Assembly: GCA_017306715.1 (NCBI GenBank)
Contig: JAFKHV010000011.1
Coordinates: 1 to 64,000, forward strand
Source of the DNA: Legionella sp.
GTDB lineage: Bacteria > Pseudomonadota > Gammaproteobacteria > Legionellales > Legionellaceae
DNA length: 64,000 nt
Direction of reading: 5' to 3'
Below are positions 46,472 through 56,064 of the stretch, in pieces. The translations under genes and the position numbers were made by a program. Every line of letters begins with the position of its first letter. Position 1 is the first letter of the stretch. Under the pieces are notes generated by a model. It saw nothing but the letters and a program-made list of their open reading frames with translations, searched no databases and was not told the origin of the DNA.

Positions 46472-46591
46472 AAGTGAAGCAAAATTATATTCTTCAATTT
46501 GGTTACATGCTGTACTTCAATGTGCATGTTGTTTGAGCATTTCGCGGTTTATTCTGAAATTGCCTGAAGTTAAACTGGACGTAAAATAATA

Positions 46592-48904
46592 ATGAAAAAA
46601 TTGAGTAGTAAATTAATCGCCGGGCTTTGTTGCTCCACGCTCTTGTCCTGGTCTCCTTATGCTTTGGCTGATGATGGATTTGTAGTACGCGGGATTAAAG
46701 TTACCGGTTTACAACGAATTTCTACAGGTACTGTACTTAACTACATTCCAGTTCAAGTTGGTGAAGAAGTTGATTCAAGCTCTACCGGTGAAATCATTAA
46801 AACGCTTTATGAAACTGGTTTTTTTCAGTCGGTATCTTTAGAGCGTCAAGGTAATATTCTTATTGTGAATGTAGTTGAACGTGCAACTATTGGTGCGGTA
46901 AATATCACGGGCAATAAAGAAATTCCTACCGACAAGATGAAAGAGTTTCTCAAAGAAATGGGTTTGGTCAAGGGACGAGTTTTCCAAAAATCCACACTTG
47001 AACGTTTAGAGAAAGAGCTCAAAAAAGCGTACAATGCGCGCGGTAAATACAATGCACGAATTGAAACTCGTGTGTCACAACTTACTGATAATCGGGTCGC
47101 TATTAACATTACCATTTCTGAAGGACGAGTTTCTCGAATTAAAGAAATTAAAATTATTGGGAATCATGATTTTTCTGATGGCGAGCTACGCTCTGAGCTA
47201 GCGTTATCCCGTGCGGGCTTATTTACATATTTCACCAAAAAAGACCAATATTCAAAATCAGGCATGGATGCATCGCTTGAGTCCTTACGCTCTTTTTATC
47301 TCGACCGCGGTTATTTAAAATTCAATATCGTTTCCTCACAAGTTTTGTTATCCCCCGATCGCAAAGATGTTTTTATTAATATCCATATTTATGAAGGTCC
47401 CCAATACCATTTCTCCGGTTATCGTGTAGTGGGTAAAACCGTAGTTCCCCGAGAAAAGCTTGACTCAGTGATCCAGGTCAAAAAAGGGGCAGTCTTTTCA
47501 CGAAAAAAAGTAACCGAATCGATTTCGGCAATTGGTTTAGTACTCGGGGATGTCGGGTATGGCTTCCCTGCAATTAATGCAGAACCCCAATTGAATGAAG
47601 AAAATAAAACCGTTTTCATAAATTTTGTTGTTGATCCAGGACGCCATGTCTATGTGCGTCGTATCAAATTCCATGGAAATACCAAAACAAGTGACTATGT
47701 CTTGCGAAGTGTTATCCGCCAGGATGAAGGTGGTTTATTGTCATTGCATAACATAAAAGAATCGGAACGTCATTTACGCTTATTGGGTTATTTAAAAAAC
47801 GTTGATATAAAAACTAATCCAGTACCTGGGGCAAATAATCAGGTCGATTTGGATGTACAAGTTGAGGAGGCCCCTTCAGCTGAGGCGAGTGCATCAGTAG
47901 GTTATGGTACGAATGGTTATCAGCTCAATGCATCGATTAATCAGCATAACTTTATGGGAACGGGTCGTTCTATGGGCGCTGCATTTACGTCGAGTAAATG
48001 GGGTCAAGACTATAACATCAATTATTACAATCCATTTTATACTGAAACGGGAATTGGACGTGGCATTAACCTTTATTTCGCTCGGGTGGATCCAAGAAAC
48101 TTAAATGTGAGTACCTACAGTTCGAATCGTTTTGGTGGCGATGTGAACTATAATTTCCCCTTAGGTGAAGCAAGTAGTTTTCAGATAGGATATGGTTATC
48201 AAGATATTGATATTAAATCTGTAGGCTATGTAATCCCAATTCAGAACTTCGTAGATGTTTACGGAAAGCATTTCCAGGAAATCAGATTATCTTCAGGATG
48301 GGCACGTAACAGTTACGATCAGTTTCCTTATCCGACCCGAGGTCTTAATCAGCAGCTTACAGCTGTTGTTGCGCTACCAGCCTCAAATAATTCTTTATCT
48401 TATTACAAGAGCTCGTATCAGGCACGTTTGTACCAGCCAGTTACGCGGGGATGGATAATTTCCCTACAAGGATTTGTCGGATACGGTAATATGTTTAACA
48501 ATCAAGGTTTGCCGTTCTTTGAAAACTATTATGCAGGTGGTACTGCACAGCCCGGGCAGGTTCGCGGTTATGATAGTTTCTCCCTAGGACCTTTAGATAA
48601 CTTCCACAATTCTTTAGGGGGTAATTTACTAACCAGCGCCAGTGCGGGAATTATTCTTCCTTACCCATTAAGCCGTGACACGGTTCGCACCACGGTGTTC
48701 GCTGATGCCGGTAATGTGTTTGCTCCAAATACTTTACCAATATTTACCGGATTTGATGCAGGCCCAATTCGTTATTCAGCGGGTGTCTCAGTTGAATGGC
48801 GTTCACCATTCGGTCCTTTAGCATTTAGCGTCGCTAAAGCGCTTAATCTGCAGCGTTACGATCAGCCGCAAATTTTCCAACTTGCTTTATCCTCTGGATT
48901 TTAA
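46592..48904 (+). CDS. bamA: Outer-membrane protein assembly factor BamA
   Basis: Central Omp85 protein of the BAM complex that inserts beta-barrels. Signal peptide about 1-26 (ending YALADDG), five POTRA domains to about residue 425 and a 16-strand barrel to the end. The VRGYDSFSLGP loop (the VRGF/Y-type motif of strand 6) and the C-terminal Phe (FQLALSSGF) are present. Length (770 aa) is typical. Confidence 0.97.
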   Translation: MKKLSSKLIAGLCCSTLLSWSPYALADDGFVVRGIKVTGLQRISTGTVLNYIPVQVGEEVDSSSTGEIIKTLYETGFFQSVSLERQGNILIVNVVERATIGAVNITGNKEIPTDKMKEFLKEMGLVKGRVFQKSTLERLEKELKKAYNARGKYNARIETRVSQLTDNRVAINITISEGRVSRIKEIKIIGNHDFSDGELRSELALSRAGLFTYFTKKDQYSKSGMDASLESLRSFYLDRGYLKFNIVSSQVLLSPDRKDVFINIHIYEGPQYHFSGYRVVGKTVVPREKLDSVIQVKKGAVFSRKKVTESISAIGLVLGDVGYGFPAINAEPQLNEENKTVFINFVVDPGRHVYVRRIKFHGNTKTSDYVLRSVIRQDEGGLLSLHNIKESERHLRLLGYLKNVDIKTNPVPGANNQVDLDVQVEEAPSAEASASVGYGTNGYQLNASINQHNFMGTGRSMGAAFTSSKWGQDYNINYYNPFYTETGIGRGINLYFARVDPRNLNVSTYSSNRFGGDVNYNFPLGEASSFQIGYGYQDIDIKSVGYVIPIQNFVDVYGKHFQEIRLSSGWARNSYDQFPYPTRGLNQQLTAVVALPASNNSLSYYKSSYQARLYQPVTRGWIISLQGFVGYGNMFNNQGLPFFENYYAGGTAQPGQVRGYDSFSLGPLDNFHNSLGGNLLTSASAGIILPYPLSRDTVRTTVFADAGNVFAPNTLPIFTGFDAGPIRYSAGVSVEWRSPFGPLAFSVAKALNLQRYDQPQIFQLALSSGF

Positions 48905-48937
48905 GCACGCTGTATGGCTTAATTTTCAAGTGTCAGG

Positions 48938-48963
48938 GCAACCAGAAAAGTTTTTCTGGTTGC
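48938..48963 (+). other. Intercistronic hairpin between bamA and skp
   Basis: GCAACCAGAAAA (48938-48949) and TTTTCTGGTTGC (48952-48963), a perfect 12-bp inverted repeat with an A/T core. It may attenuate read-through or stabilise an mRNA end so that skp is expressed differently from bamA. Confidence 0.6.
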
Positions 48964-49025
48964 ACATATCGCAACCTAAATCGAATTATGCTAGCATCAT
49001 GCACTTTAAACGAGGAGAGTGTGTA

Positions 49026-49523
49026 ATGAAACGGTTAATCAGTGTTTTTGCCATTTTAACAAGCTTTTTTGCTGCACAAGCGTTTGCTGATGCTGCCAAG
49101 ATTGGTATCGTTGATTTGCAAAAGTTAATGCAAACATCAAGTCAGATGAAAGAAATTCAACAAAAATTAGAAAAAGAGTTCAAACCACGTCGCGAAAAGT
49201 TAATTGCTATGGAAGCAAACTGGAAAGCAGATGTTGAAAAATTCAAGCGTGACAGCGCGATTATGAGCCAAAATCAAAAGAAAGATCTAGAGAAAAAGCT
49301 TTTTCGTGCCCAGCAACAACTGGAACGTGATAATCAACAATATCAACAAGATTTAAGCACTGCACAAAACGAAGCTATGGAAGCCTTATATACGAAGGTT
49401 CGTGCTGCGATTTCCAAAGTTGCAAAAGACGAAAAATATGATTTGATTGTTCAAAAAGATGCCGCACCATTTAGCAGCGAAACATTGGATATAACAGATA
49501 AAGTTGTTAAAGCAATTAACTAA
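49026..49523 (+). CDS. skp: Periplasmic chaperone Skp/OmpH
   Basis: A jellyfish-shaped trimeric chaperone escorting unfolded outer-membrane proteins to BamA. ATG 49026 follows GAGGAG; the frame is open upstream into the bamA 3' end but lacks a start site. Signal peptide about 1-22 (ending QAFADA), then [21 protein letters not shown], a long coiled-coil tentacle (about 40-115) and IVQKDAAPF. Confidence 0.94.
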   Translation: MKRLISVFAILTSFFAAQAFADAAKIGIVDLQKLMQTSSQMKEIQQKLEKEFKPRREKLIAMEANWKADVEKFKRDSAIMSQNQKKDLEKKLFRAQQQLERDNQQYQQDLSTAQNEAMEALYTKVRAAISKVAKDEKYDLIVQKDAAPFSSETLDITDKVVKAIN

Positions 49524-49537
49524 GCGCCATAATTCGC

Positions 49538-50554
49538 TTGTTTACTCTAGCGCAACTGGCAAAAAAACTGAATGGTATGCTCTGTGGAAATGCAGAGCAT
49601 GTCATCACCTCTTATGCTTCATTAAGTAGGGCTCAATTACCTGATGTCTCCTACTACGAATCCCATTTACCGCACATCCTGCTACAACAGACAAAGGCGG
49701 GCGTTGTCTTACTCAAAGAGTCTCATGCTTTACAGTGCCAGCAAAATTACATTGTAGTCGAGTCGCCTCAAAAAGCTATTGAGCATTTAATTTCCTTATT
49801 ACCACAGCCATTACCCGAGCCATCTCGAGGCATTTCTGCCAGTGCCCGCATTCATTCTACAGCACTAGTCAGTGATGATGCGGTTATAGGGGATCATGTG
49901 CTCATTGGACCGGGCGTAAAGCTTGCTTCCGGTGTAACCATTGGTGCGCATACAGTTATTGAAGCGCACGTAACTATCGGAGAACTTACCCAAATCGCGT
50001 CACATGTTACCATTCATCCTCACTGTCAAATTGGTGCCAATGTACTAATTAACAGTGGTTGTGTTCTGGGCGCATCTCCTTTTAATTACGCGAAACAGAG
50101 GGGGCAGTGGTTGCAAGAACCAGTGGTCGGTGGCGTAATTATTGCTGATAAGGTACACATAGGTGCTAACTCAGTTATCGATAGGGGTACCTTAAACGAT
50201 ACTTATATCGGTGAAGGCGTAGTTATCGATAATTTAGTGCAGATTGCTCATGATGTAATAATTGGCCCTCATACCTCTATTGCGGGTTGTGCGGCTATTG
50301 CCGCCTTTGCATCCATTGGCGCTGATTGCATTATCGGGGGGGCGAGTACCATTGCCGCTCATGTTCATATAAACGAAAATATTGTAATTACCGGAACAAC
50401 CCCAGTCGTAAAATCACTAAAAAAACCTGGTATTTACTCAGCAGGTATTCTCGTTGATGAGCATAATCGCTGGCGAAAAAATGCCTCGCGTTTTAACCGG
50501 CTAGACGATTACATTAGCCGTTTAAAGAAACTTGAACAGGACTTTACCAAATAA
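49538..50554 (+). CDS. lpxD: UDP-3-O-acylglucosamine N-acyltransferase
   Basis: Third step of lipid A synthesis: N-acylation of UDP-3-O-acylglucosamine from acyl-ACP. An N-terminal uridine-binding domain (1-100), a left-handed beta helix of hexapeptide repeats (about 105-305) and the catalytic His in [15 protein letters not shown] 49538 starts the usual [11 protein letters not shown]-terminus, with no clear ribosome site. Legionella genomes carry more than one lpxD; this is the one in the bamA-skp cluster. Confidence 0.93.
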   Translation: MFTLAQLAKKLNGMLCGNAEHVITSYASLSRAQLPDVSYYESHLPHILLQQTKAGVVLLKESHALQCQQNYIVVESPQKAIEHLISLLPQPLPEPSRGISASARIHSTALVSDDAVIGDHVLIGPGVKLASGVTIGAHTVIEAHVTIGELTQIASHVTIHPHCQIGANVLINSGCVLGASPFNYAKQRGQWLQEPVVGGVIIADKVHIGANSVIDRGTLNDTYIGEGVVIDNLVQIAHDVIIGPHTSIAGCAAIAAFASIGADCIIGGASTIAAHVHINENIVITGTTPVVKSLKKPGIYSAGILVDEHNRWRKNASRFNRLDDYISRLKKLEQDFTK

Positions 50555-50639
50555 ACCTTTTTCTAATTGATTTAGATTGAGTAAAAAAGGATAATAGTTC
50601 CTCATTTTCTTAACTAATTAATAATAAACGGAACTACAT

Positions 50640-51086
50640 ATGAGCGATTCAACGCTGGATATTAGGCAAATACTCGAGTTATTGCCACACCGTTACCCGA
50701 TATTACTTGTTGACAAGGTTATTGATTACAAACCTTTCGAGTATCTAAAAGCATTAAAAAATGTTTCAATAAATGAACCTATTTTTACCGGCCACTTTCC
50801 CAAGAACCCAGTAATGCCAGGAGTTCTTATGCTAGAGGCTTTAGCTCAGGCTTGTGGCATTTTATCTGCAGTATCAGAGGCCCACTCCGAAAATACCATT
50901 CTTTTGTTCGCAGGTATCGATAAGGCAAAATTTAAACAAATCGTGGTGCCAGGGGATCAATTGCGCCTCGAAGTTCGGTTTGTCGGCAAAAAAAGAGAAT
51001 TTTGGCGTATGCATGGTGAGGCTTTTGTGGGTGAAAAACTGGCTTGCTCCGCTGATTTGTTAAGCGCAGTTAAGGAAGTAAAATAG
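50640..51086 (+). CDS. fabZ: 3-hydroxyacyl-ACP dehydratase FabZ
   Basis: Hot-dog-fold dehydratase of fatty acid elongation. The catalytic His is in FTGHFPKNPVMPGVLMLEALAQ and the Glu is in the same helix; LPHRYPILLVDKV opens the protein. Length (148 aa) is normal. The last base of its stop is the first base of the lpxA GTG. Confidence 0.96.
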   Translation: MSDSTLDIRQILELLPHRYPILLVDKVIDYKPFEYLKALKNVSINEPIFTGHFPKNPVMPGVLMLEALAQACGILSAVSEAHSENTILLFAGIDKAKFKQIVVPGDQLRLEVRFVGKKREFWRMHGEAFVGEKLACSADLLSAVKEVK

Positions 51087-51856
51087 TGATTGATGAACGA
51101 GCAATAATCCATCCTCAGGCCAAAATTGCAGCTAATGTAACCATTAGTCCTGGTGCTGTAATTGGTGCAGATGTGGAAATTGGAGAAAATACCTGGATTG
51201 GCCCCTATGCGGTAATTGAGGGGCCAACTAAAATAGGTAAGAACAATAAAATATTTCAATTTGCCTCTTTAGGTAATGCCCCGCAAGACATTACCTATAA
51301 GGGTGAGCCTACGTGGCTTGAAATTGGCGACAATAATATCATTCGTGAATACTGTATGATAAGTCGAGGTACGGCTAAGAGCGCGGGCATAACTCGTATT
51401 GGCAATGATAATTTTTTAATGGCTTACTCCCATATTGGGCATGATTGTATTTTAGGTAATAATATAATCATCATCAATTACGGCGCGCTTTCTGGCCATG
51501 TAACTGTTCAGGATTATGCAATTATCGGTGGTTATGCGGCAATTCATCAATTCTGTCATATTGGTGCCTACGCCTTTATTGCACGCGCCACTTATGTGAC
51601 TAAAGATGTACTGCCTTATGTCATGATTGCAGGATATACATCCTCTGTTTATGGCATTAATACCGTTGGCTTACGTCGAAGAGGCTTTTCTTCTGAAGCA
51701 ATTAGTGGATTGCGGCGTGCTTACAAGGTCATTTTTAGAAAGGGTTACACAGTACAACAATCAGTTGCAGAATTAGAAATAATGCAAGGGGAGTGTCCAG
51801 AGGTAATTCCGATGATTGATATGCTCAATCAATCAACAAGGGGAATTGTTCGATAA
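51086..51856 (+). CDS. lpxA: UDP-N-acetylglucosamine O-acyltransferase
   Basis: First step of lipid A synthesis. Hexapeptide-repeat beta helix (about 5-180) with the catalytic His in YSHIGHDCILGNN, then a C-terminal helical domain (AISGLRRAYKVIFRKG). GTG start overlapping the fabZ stop, which implies coupling and balanced flux between fatty acid and lipid A. Last gene of the envelope cluster, ended by a hairpin at 51920. Confidence 0.96.
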   Translation: MIDERAIIHPQAKIAANVTISPGAVIGADVEIGENTWIGPYAVIEGPTKIGKNNKIFQFASLGNAPQDITYKGEPTWLEIGDNNIIREYCMISRGTAKSAGITRIGNDNFLMAYSHIGHDCILGNNIIIINYGALSGHVTVQDYAIIGGYAAIHQFCHIGAYAFIARATYVTKDVLPYVMIAGYTSSVYGINTVGLRRRGFSSEAISGLRRAYKVIFRKGYTVQQSVAELEIMQGECPEVIPMIDMLNQSTRGIVR

Positions 51857-51919
51857 TTCCTTTGTAAATTTACTCTGTAGTCTTTTTCCCTTTAGAATAA
51901 ACTATGTCATCTACAATTC

Positions 51920-51946
51920 AGGCGCTGATCGTGAGCATTAGCGCCT
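51920..51946 (+). terminator. Hairpin after lpxA
   Basis: AGGCGCTGAT, loop CGTGAGC, ATTAGCGCCT, a 10-bp stem with one G-U pair, about 64 bp past the lpxA stop. The T-tract is poor. Confidence 0.55.
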
Positions 51947-52040
51947 AAATCACTCTAAATTCAAATTACTTCCGATGATTCCATATGCATCTAAGGCGTT
52001 GAGCGGAGTTTTTATTGTTCTTAAAATCTACCATCGATTG

Positions 52041-52055
52041 TTAAATTATTGTAAA
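52041..52055 (+). promoter_or_regulatory. CpxR-box-like site
   Basis: TTAAA-N5-GTAAA against the CpxR consensus GTAAA-N5-GTAAA, one mismatch, 9 bp upstream of the PmrA-like box. In AT-rich DNA this can arise by chance. Confidence 0.3.
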
Positions 52056-52064
52056 TAATATGTT

Positions 52065-52108
52065 CTTAATGCTCTCTTAATAAACAAAACGCAAAGCTAT
52101 TATATATT
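52065..52108 (+). promoter_or_regulatory. PmrA box and -10 region of the 825-aa gene
   Basis: CTTAATGCT-CT-CTTAAT (52065-52081) matches the Legionella PmrA consensus cTTAATatT-N2-cTTAATatT, with the tandem half-sites 11 bp apart. A -10-like TATTAT/TATATT lies at 52098-52108, placing the box over the -35 region. Start codon 49-60 bp further on. Confidence 0.72.
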
Positions 52109-52156
52109 TTAATTAGAAAATATTGAAATTTCTAATTATTTAGAGCTGAGGTGTCT

Positions 52157-54628
52157 ATGGGCATCAAAAGAGTAGATTTAATAAAACTCGCTGGGGAATG
52201 TGAGCGTTTGCTAAGTAATGACGAGAGCTTGCGTAGTCGTTTTGAGTCCTCAATTAATCATTGGTTAGGTATTATTAAACAATTCCCTGATGAGCAACCC
52301 GCCGCTGGAGAGGTTAGTAATTTAACCTTGTTTAATCAGTTTAAACAAGCAGATGGTGCTTTGAGGCAGATTAAAAAAAATATTGCGACAACTATTGGCC
52401 CCACAGCTTTTTTAACTGACGAACAAAAATTTAGTGCGTTAAAATCACAAATCTCTCAAGATTTAAGTCAAGCTAAGCCTTATCTCCAGAACAGTGAGCC
52501 TAATTCCCACTTACAAACATTAATTAATCAGATTACTCATCAAGAAAAACAAGCCTATCCTAATTTACTGCGGATGATTAACCAGGGATTGCAAAATAAA
52601 GCCGCACCGCTATCGTACGCAGACGCAAATAATTTATTGCGATCATATCAGCAGCAGTGGCAACAATTGGATAAAGAACTACGTGCCCAGTACGTCCAGA
52701 TAATCGAAGCTCAGGATACGCGACAAGCTCAACGTGAAGCTCTGGCAGCAACACTGAATAATGCAAAAAGCTTAATCAATCGCGCGCAAATGCCGGGTGA
52801 CGACCCCAAAATTTCAGAATACAAAAATCACTTACAGGAAAAAATAATCCAAGCTGAAAATGATAATGTAGGTAATATCCAGGAGGTTATACAAGCATTA
52901 AATCTGGATATTGCAGAATTAAATCAGCTACTGATAAGCCAGGAACAGGCACGTATTCAAAATAAAGCTGAGATGAACCAAAATATCATTGATTTGACCT
53001 TTGCTTTTGAGGGACGTTCAAAAGAGCTGATACAACAACGGAAGGAAGCGGGTTTAGATAGTGATGTGGTAAAGGATCTTGCACAAGCCTTTCGTGAGGA
53101 AAATTCGCATTACCCCCTTTCAGCAGATGCTTCCCACGAAGAAGTCATCTCGTTTACCAAGCAAAAATTAGATAATTTGCGAGCAATCAGTTTACAACTA
53201 GAGGAGCACATTCAAGCAACTCAAGAGGAATTAAGTCGATTAGCGCAGGATAAAATAACGCCATTGAAAGATAATATCGCTCAGCAATTTTTAAAGCTCG
53301 AGACACAGTTAGAGCCCTTTAGAAGTAACTTGTCAGACGTCGATTACCAACAATTTTTAGTCATTAAATCAATTCATGATGAAGTGATGAATCTGGATAA
53401 TCAAAAAGTAAATAGTGTGGAGCTTTCTAAACAGATGCAATCACAATTGCTGAATACGCAAGAGAAATTTACTATGCAAATTTCTGAGTTTGATGCAGTC
53501 TTGGCAGAACACCGAGCGGCACAGGCGCTTGCAGAAAATTTTACACTAGCTGAATTAAGTGATTATGCGCAAAATCATGAGGATAAATCGACCTTATTAA
53601 ATTATGTCCAGGACTATGGTCATATTAACCAAATTGAGGCAGCATATATTCTAAAAAATGCAAATCTTTTGGATACAGCAAAAGAAAGACTATCAGACAA
53701 AGCTTTTTGTGAAGCAGTAATAAAGTTGAATCACCTTGACCAGGCAACTTCTACACATCTGGACGCCCTTATAGCAAGTAAGCGTAAAGTGGAATTTTTC
53801 CTTCATGGCAATCATGTTCAGGCGCAAGATATTAACCAGTCAGATACGCTTCTTTTTGAAGATGATAAGCAGTTTAAACAATGGGTAATATCCATGTTTT
53901 TGCATAAGGATAAAAAAGATACATTAATAGAATCTTTAGAGCGGATTAAAACACTTGCCCCAAAACAATATCGTCAGGATTTGTTTATGCTGGCGCAACA
54001 GAATGAAAACTTTGCTAAATTATTAGAAAAATCCGAACGGATTGAATTAGTTATTCCGTTCCTGTCGACTATTGTTTCAGCTAGTGAAGAGGCATCCTCA
54101 GTAAAAGTTATAAGAGGAAAAAACTATACTCGAGACGATCTAATCGCTCTATTAAATGATCGCGCTGAGGCACAAATATCCCTAATCTCAAAAACTTTAA
54201 CCTTCACGGATCAAAAATTAGAAAAAATACAAAAATTAAGTAATACTAAAAACCTTGAAATTACAGAGAAAAGCAATACCTTAAATGAATTCAGGCATAG
54301 AAGTTTGGAAATTTTTCTTGAAAAAGATCAACCCTTAGAGCAGGAAAAGCTTCTTTCTAAAGCGGCACATCAGATATTTCCAAGTAATGATTGGGGTAAA
54401 AAGATAATTAACTCTCTTATCGGTTTTATCAATAAAGTAGTTCATCTTTTCTCTAAAGAAGCTGATGAAATAAAACCTCTCCCGAGTACCACTCAAAAAC
54501 AATATCGCCATACCTTAAAAGAAGGCAGAGATCAGCATAATGAGCTCGATAAAAAACCTTTACGAAATGATGACGAACGAATTAAAGAATATGATGATGA
54601 TGTTGCATCCAATCCGGCACCAACCTAA
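52157..54628 (+). CDS. Large coiled-coil protein, candidate PmrA-regulated Dot/Icm effector
   Basis: An 823-residue soluble protein with no signal peptide and no domain I recognise. ATG 52157 is chosen over GTG 52151 because GAGG lies 5 nt upstream. It is almost entirely helical and rich in Gln, Lys and Glu. Coiled-coil stretches run about 100-300 (LDKELRAQYVQIIEAQDTRQ) and 330-450 (LEEHIQATQEELSRLAQDK). A hydrophobic helix near 750 (IINSLIGFINKVVHLF) may touch membrane. The tail is acidic and polar (DDERIKEYDDDV...NPAPT), as in Dot/Icm substrates. The upstream PmrA box supports effector status. Activity unknown. Confidence 0.75.
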   Translation: MGIKRVDLIKLAGECERLLSNDESLRSRFESSINHWLGIIKQFPDEQPAAGEVSNLTLFNQFKQADGALRQIKKNIATTIGPTAFLTDEQKFSALKSQISQDLSQAKPYLQNSEPNSHLQTLINQITHQEKQAYPNLLRMINQGLQNKAAPLSYADANNLLRSYQQQWQQLDKELRAQYVQIIEAQDTRQAQREALAATLNNAKSLINRAQMPGDDPKISEYKNHLQEKIIQAENDNVGNIQEVIQALNLDIAELNQLLISQEQARIQNKAEMNQNIIDLTFAFEGRSKELIQQRKEAGLDSDVVKDLAQAFREENSHYPLSADASHEEVISFTKQKLDNLRAISLQLEEHIQATQEELSRLAQDKITPLKDNIAQQFLKLETQLEPFRSNLSDVDYQQFLVIKSIHDEVMNLDNQKVNSVELSKQMQSQLLNTQEKFTMQISEFDAVLAEHRAAQALAENFTLAELSDYAQNHEDKSTLLNYVQDYGHINQIEAAYILKNANLLDTAKERLSDKAFCEAVIKLNHLDQATSTHLDALIASKRKVEFFLHGNHVQAQDINQSDTLLFEDDKQFKQWVISMFLHKDKKDTLIESLERIKTLAPKQYRQDLFMLAQQNENFAKLLEKSERIELVIPFLSTIVSASEEASSVKVIRGKNYTRDDLIALLNDRAEAQISLISKTLTFTDQKLEKIQKLSNTKNLEITEKSNTLNEFRHRSLEIFLEKDQPLEQEKLLSKAAHQIFPSNDWGKKIINSLIGFINKVVHLFSKEADEIKPLPSTTQKQYRHTLKEGRDQHNELDKKPLRNDDERIKEYDDDVASNPAPT

Positions 54629-54691
54629 TAACTGTATAAAATAAATGCATTAACTATAATTAAAGAATCATCCACCTCTGGATTATTCATT

Positions 54692-55231
54692 ATGGTAACA
54701 CAAGCTATTGTAAAAATGGGGAATAAAAAGTTGGCGACACCTTCAACTCCTGTCGCCAATTTTAAAAATCCTCTAAGTGGATGTCCTGAGCTTGCTTTAC
54801 TTATTCAGAATATGAAAGATACCATGATTGCTAAAGAGGGTGTGGGTATAGCCGCACCGCAAGTGGGTTGCAATAAACGCATCATCATGTTCGGCTTTGA
54901 TGAAAATAAACGTTATCCCAATAAACAACCCGTGCCCTTTACGGTGTTAATTAACCCGCAATACCGACCCTTAAGTGAAGAAATGATCGATGGGTGGGAA
55001 GGATGTTTGAGTGTGCCTTGCATCAGGGGGTTGGTGCCCCGTTATCTAAGCATTGAGTACAGTGGCTATGATTTACAAGGGAACTTGGTCACTCGACTGG
55101 CAGAGGATTTTCACGCACGCATCGTGCAACATGAATGTGACCATCTCGATGGTATTCTTTTCCCATATCGACTTAAAGACCTTAAAGAATTTGGCTATGA
55201 GGACGAACTTGGTGAGCAAATTTATCTTTAA
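54692..55231 (+). CDS. def: Peptide deformylase
   Basis: Fe/Zn enzyme removing N-formyl groups from nascent proteins. All three motifs are seen: GVGIAAPQVG, EGCLSVP (metal Cys) and QHECDHLDG (metal His pair and Glu). It has 179 residues with a short C-terminal tail. It is not next to fmt, so this is probably an additional def copy. The usual def-fmt pair is not in the window. Confidence 0.93.
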   Translation: MVTQAIVKMGNKKLATPSTPVANFKNPLSGCPELALLIQNMKDTMIAKEGVGIAAPQVGCNKRIIMFGFDENKRYPNKQPVPFTVLINPQYRPLSEEMIDGWEGCLSVPCIRGLVPRYLSIEYSGYDLQGNLVTRLAEDFHARIVQHECDHLDGILFPYRLKDLKEFGYEDELGEQIYL

Positions 55232-55281
55232 ATAATCAAGATAATTTCTTTAATAATTCACTGAAAAATTGTAAAAAGCCA

Positions 55282-55290
55282 TGCTATAGT
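55282..55290 (+). promoter_or_regulatory. Extended -10 promoter for the exported hydrolase
   Basis: TG-C-TATAGT (55282-55290), 30 bp before the start codon. No good -35 is seen, as is usual for extended -10 promoters. Confidence 0.45.
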
Positions 55291-55319
55291 AGTTCATCTC
55301 GGGTTGCCTGCATATTATT

Positions 55320-56063
55320 ATGGACCTCAGCATGCCAATTTTTTTTTGTAAAAGAACAGGGTTAACTTTTTTCTTTTGTTCACTTTTATACCTCTGCTCA
55401 AGCACACTTCTCGCAAATAGATTAAATATGCCTCAAGAAGCTAAGCCGCTGGCACCTCTGAAAGATGAAGTGGTCCTGATCCATGGATTAATGCGCACTC
55501 CTTTAAGCATGTATTCTTTAAAAACCTATCTGCAACGGCAGGGGCTGAATGTGGAACTTTATGGCTATATCTCGGCACGTTATACGATTCATGAACATGC
55601 ACAAGCGTTTAAAAAATATATTGAGCACCTAATTTACAAAAATCCACATTATAAAATTCATATTGTCGGCCACAGTTTAGGGGGAATTATTGCTCGTGAA
55701 GCTTTAGCGGGATTAACTGCTCAGGAAATGAAACATATTCATTCGTTAATTATGCTCGCTCCACCTAATAAAGGTTCTCGCTTAGCATTGTGGTCAACGC
55801 GGGTGCCTGGTTTGTCTGCAACTATAAAACCTTTAGCAGAGCTTAGTTCGGATGATTCGTCTTATGTACACAAAATTCCTATCCCTAAGGTAAAAATAGG
55901 AATCATTGCCGGTAAATTTGATGCAAAGGTTCCACCTGAATATACGCGTCTACAGGGACAAGCGGAACCTGTTGTTGTGAACAGTACTCATACATTCATC
56001 ATGAATAATCCCGTAGTCAAAAGATTAGTTTATTCATTTATTAAAAAAGGGCAGTTCAGTTAA
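55320..56063 (+). CDS. Exported lipase-like alpha/beta hydrolase
   Basis: A 247-residue protein with an N-terminal hydrophobic signal (TFFFCSLLYLCSSTLLA). Catalytic triad: Ser in IVGHSLGGIIARE, Asp in IAGKFDAKVPPE and His in VVNSTHTFIMNNP. VVLIHGLMRTPLSMY forms the oxyanion hole. The fold resembles PGAP1/LipA-type esterases. The Cys in LYLCSS might be a lipobox-like site but the context (LCSS) is not canonical. Likely periplasmic or secreted; substrate unknown. Confidence 0.82.
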   Translation: MDLSMPIFFCKRTGLTFFFCSLLYLCSSTLLANRLNMPQEAKPLAPLKDEVVLIHGLMRTPLSMYSLKTYLQRQGLNVELYGYISARYTIHEHAQAFKKYIEHLIYKNPHYKIHIVGHSLGGIIAREALAGLTAQEMKHIHSLIMLAPPNKGSRLALWSTRVPGLSATIKPLAELSSDDSSYVHKIPIPKVKIGIIAGKFDAKVPPEYTRLQGQAEPVVVNSTHTFIMNNPVVKRLVYSFIKKGQFS

Positions 56064-56064
56064 A

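Noticed and set aside
46440..46475. Sigma-E-type promoter for bamA
   Set aside because: AAACTT is present but the -10 part does not match; only a weak sigma-70-like reading remains.
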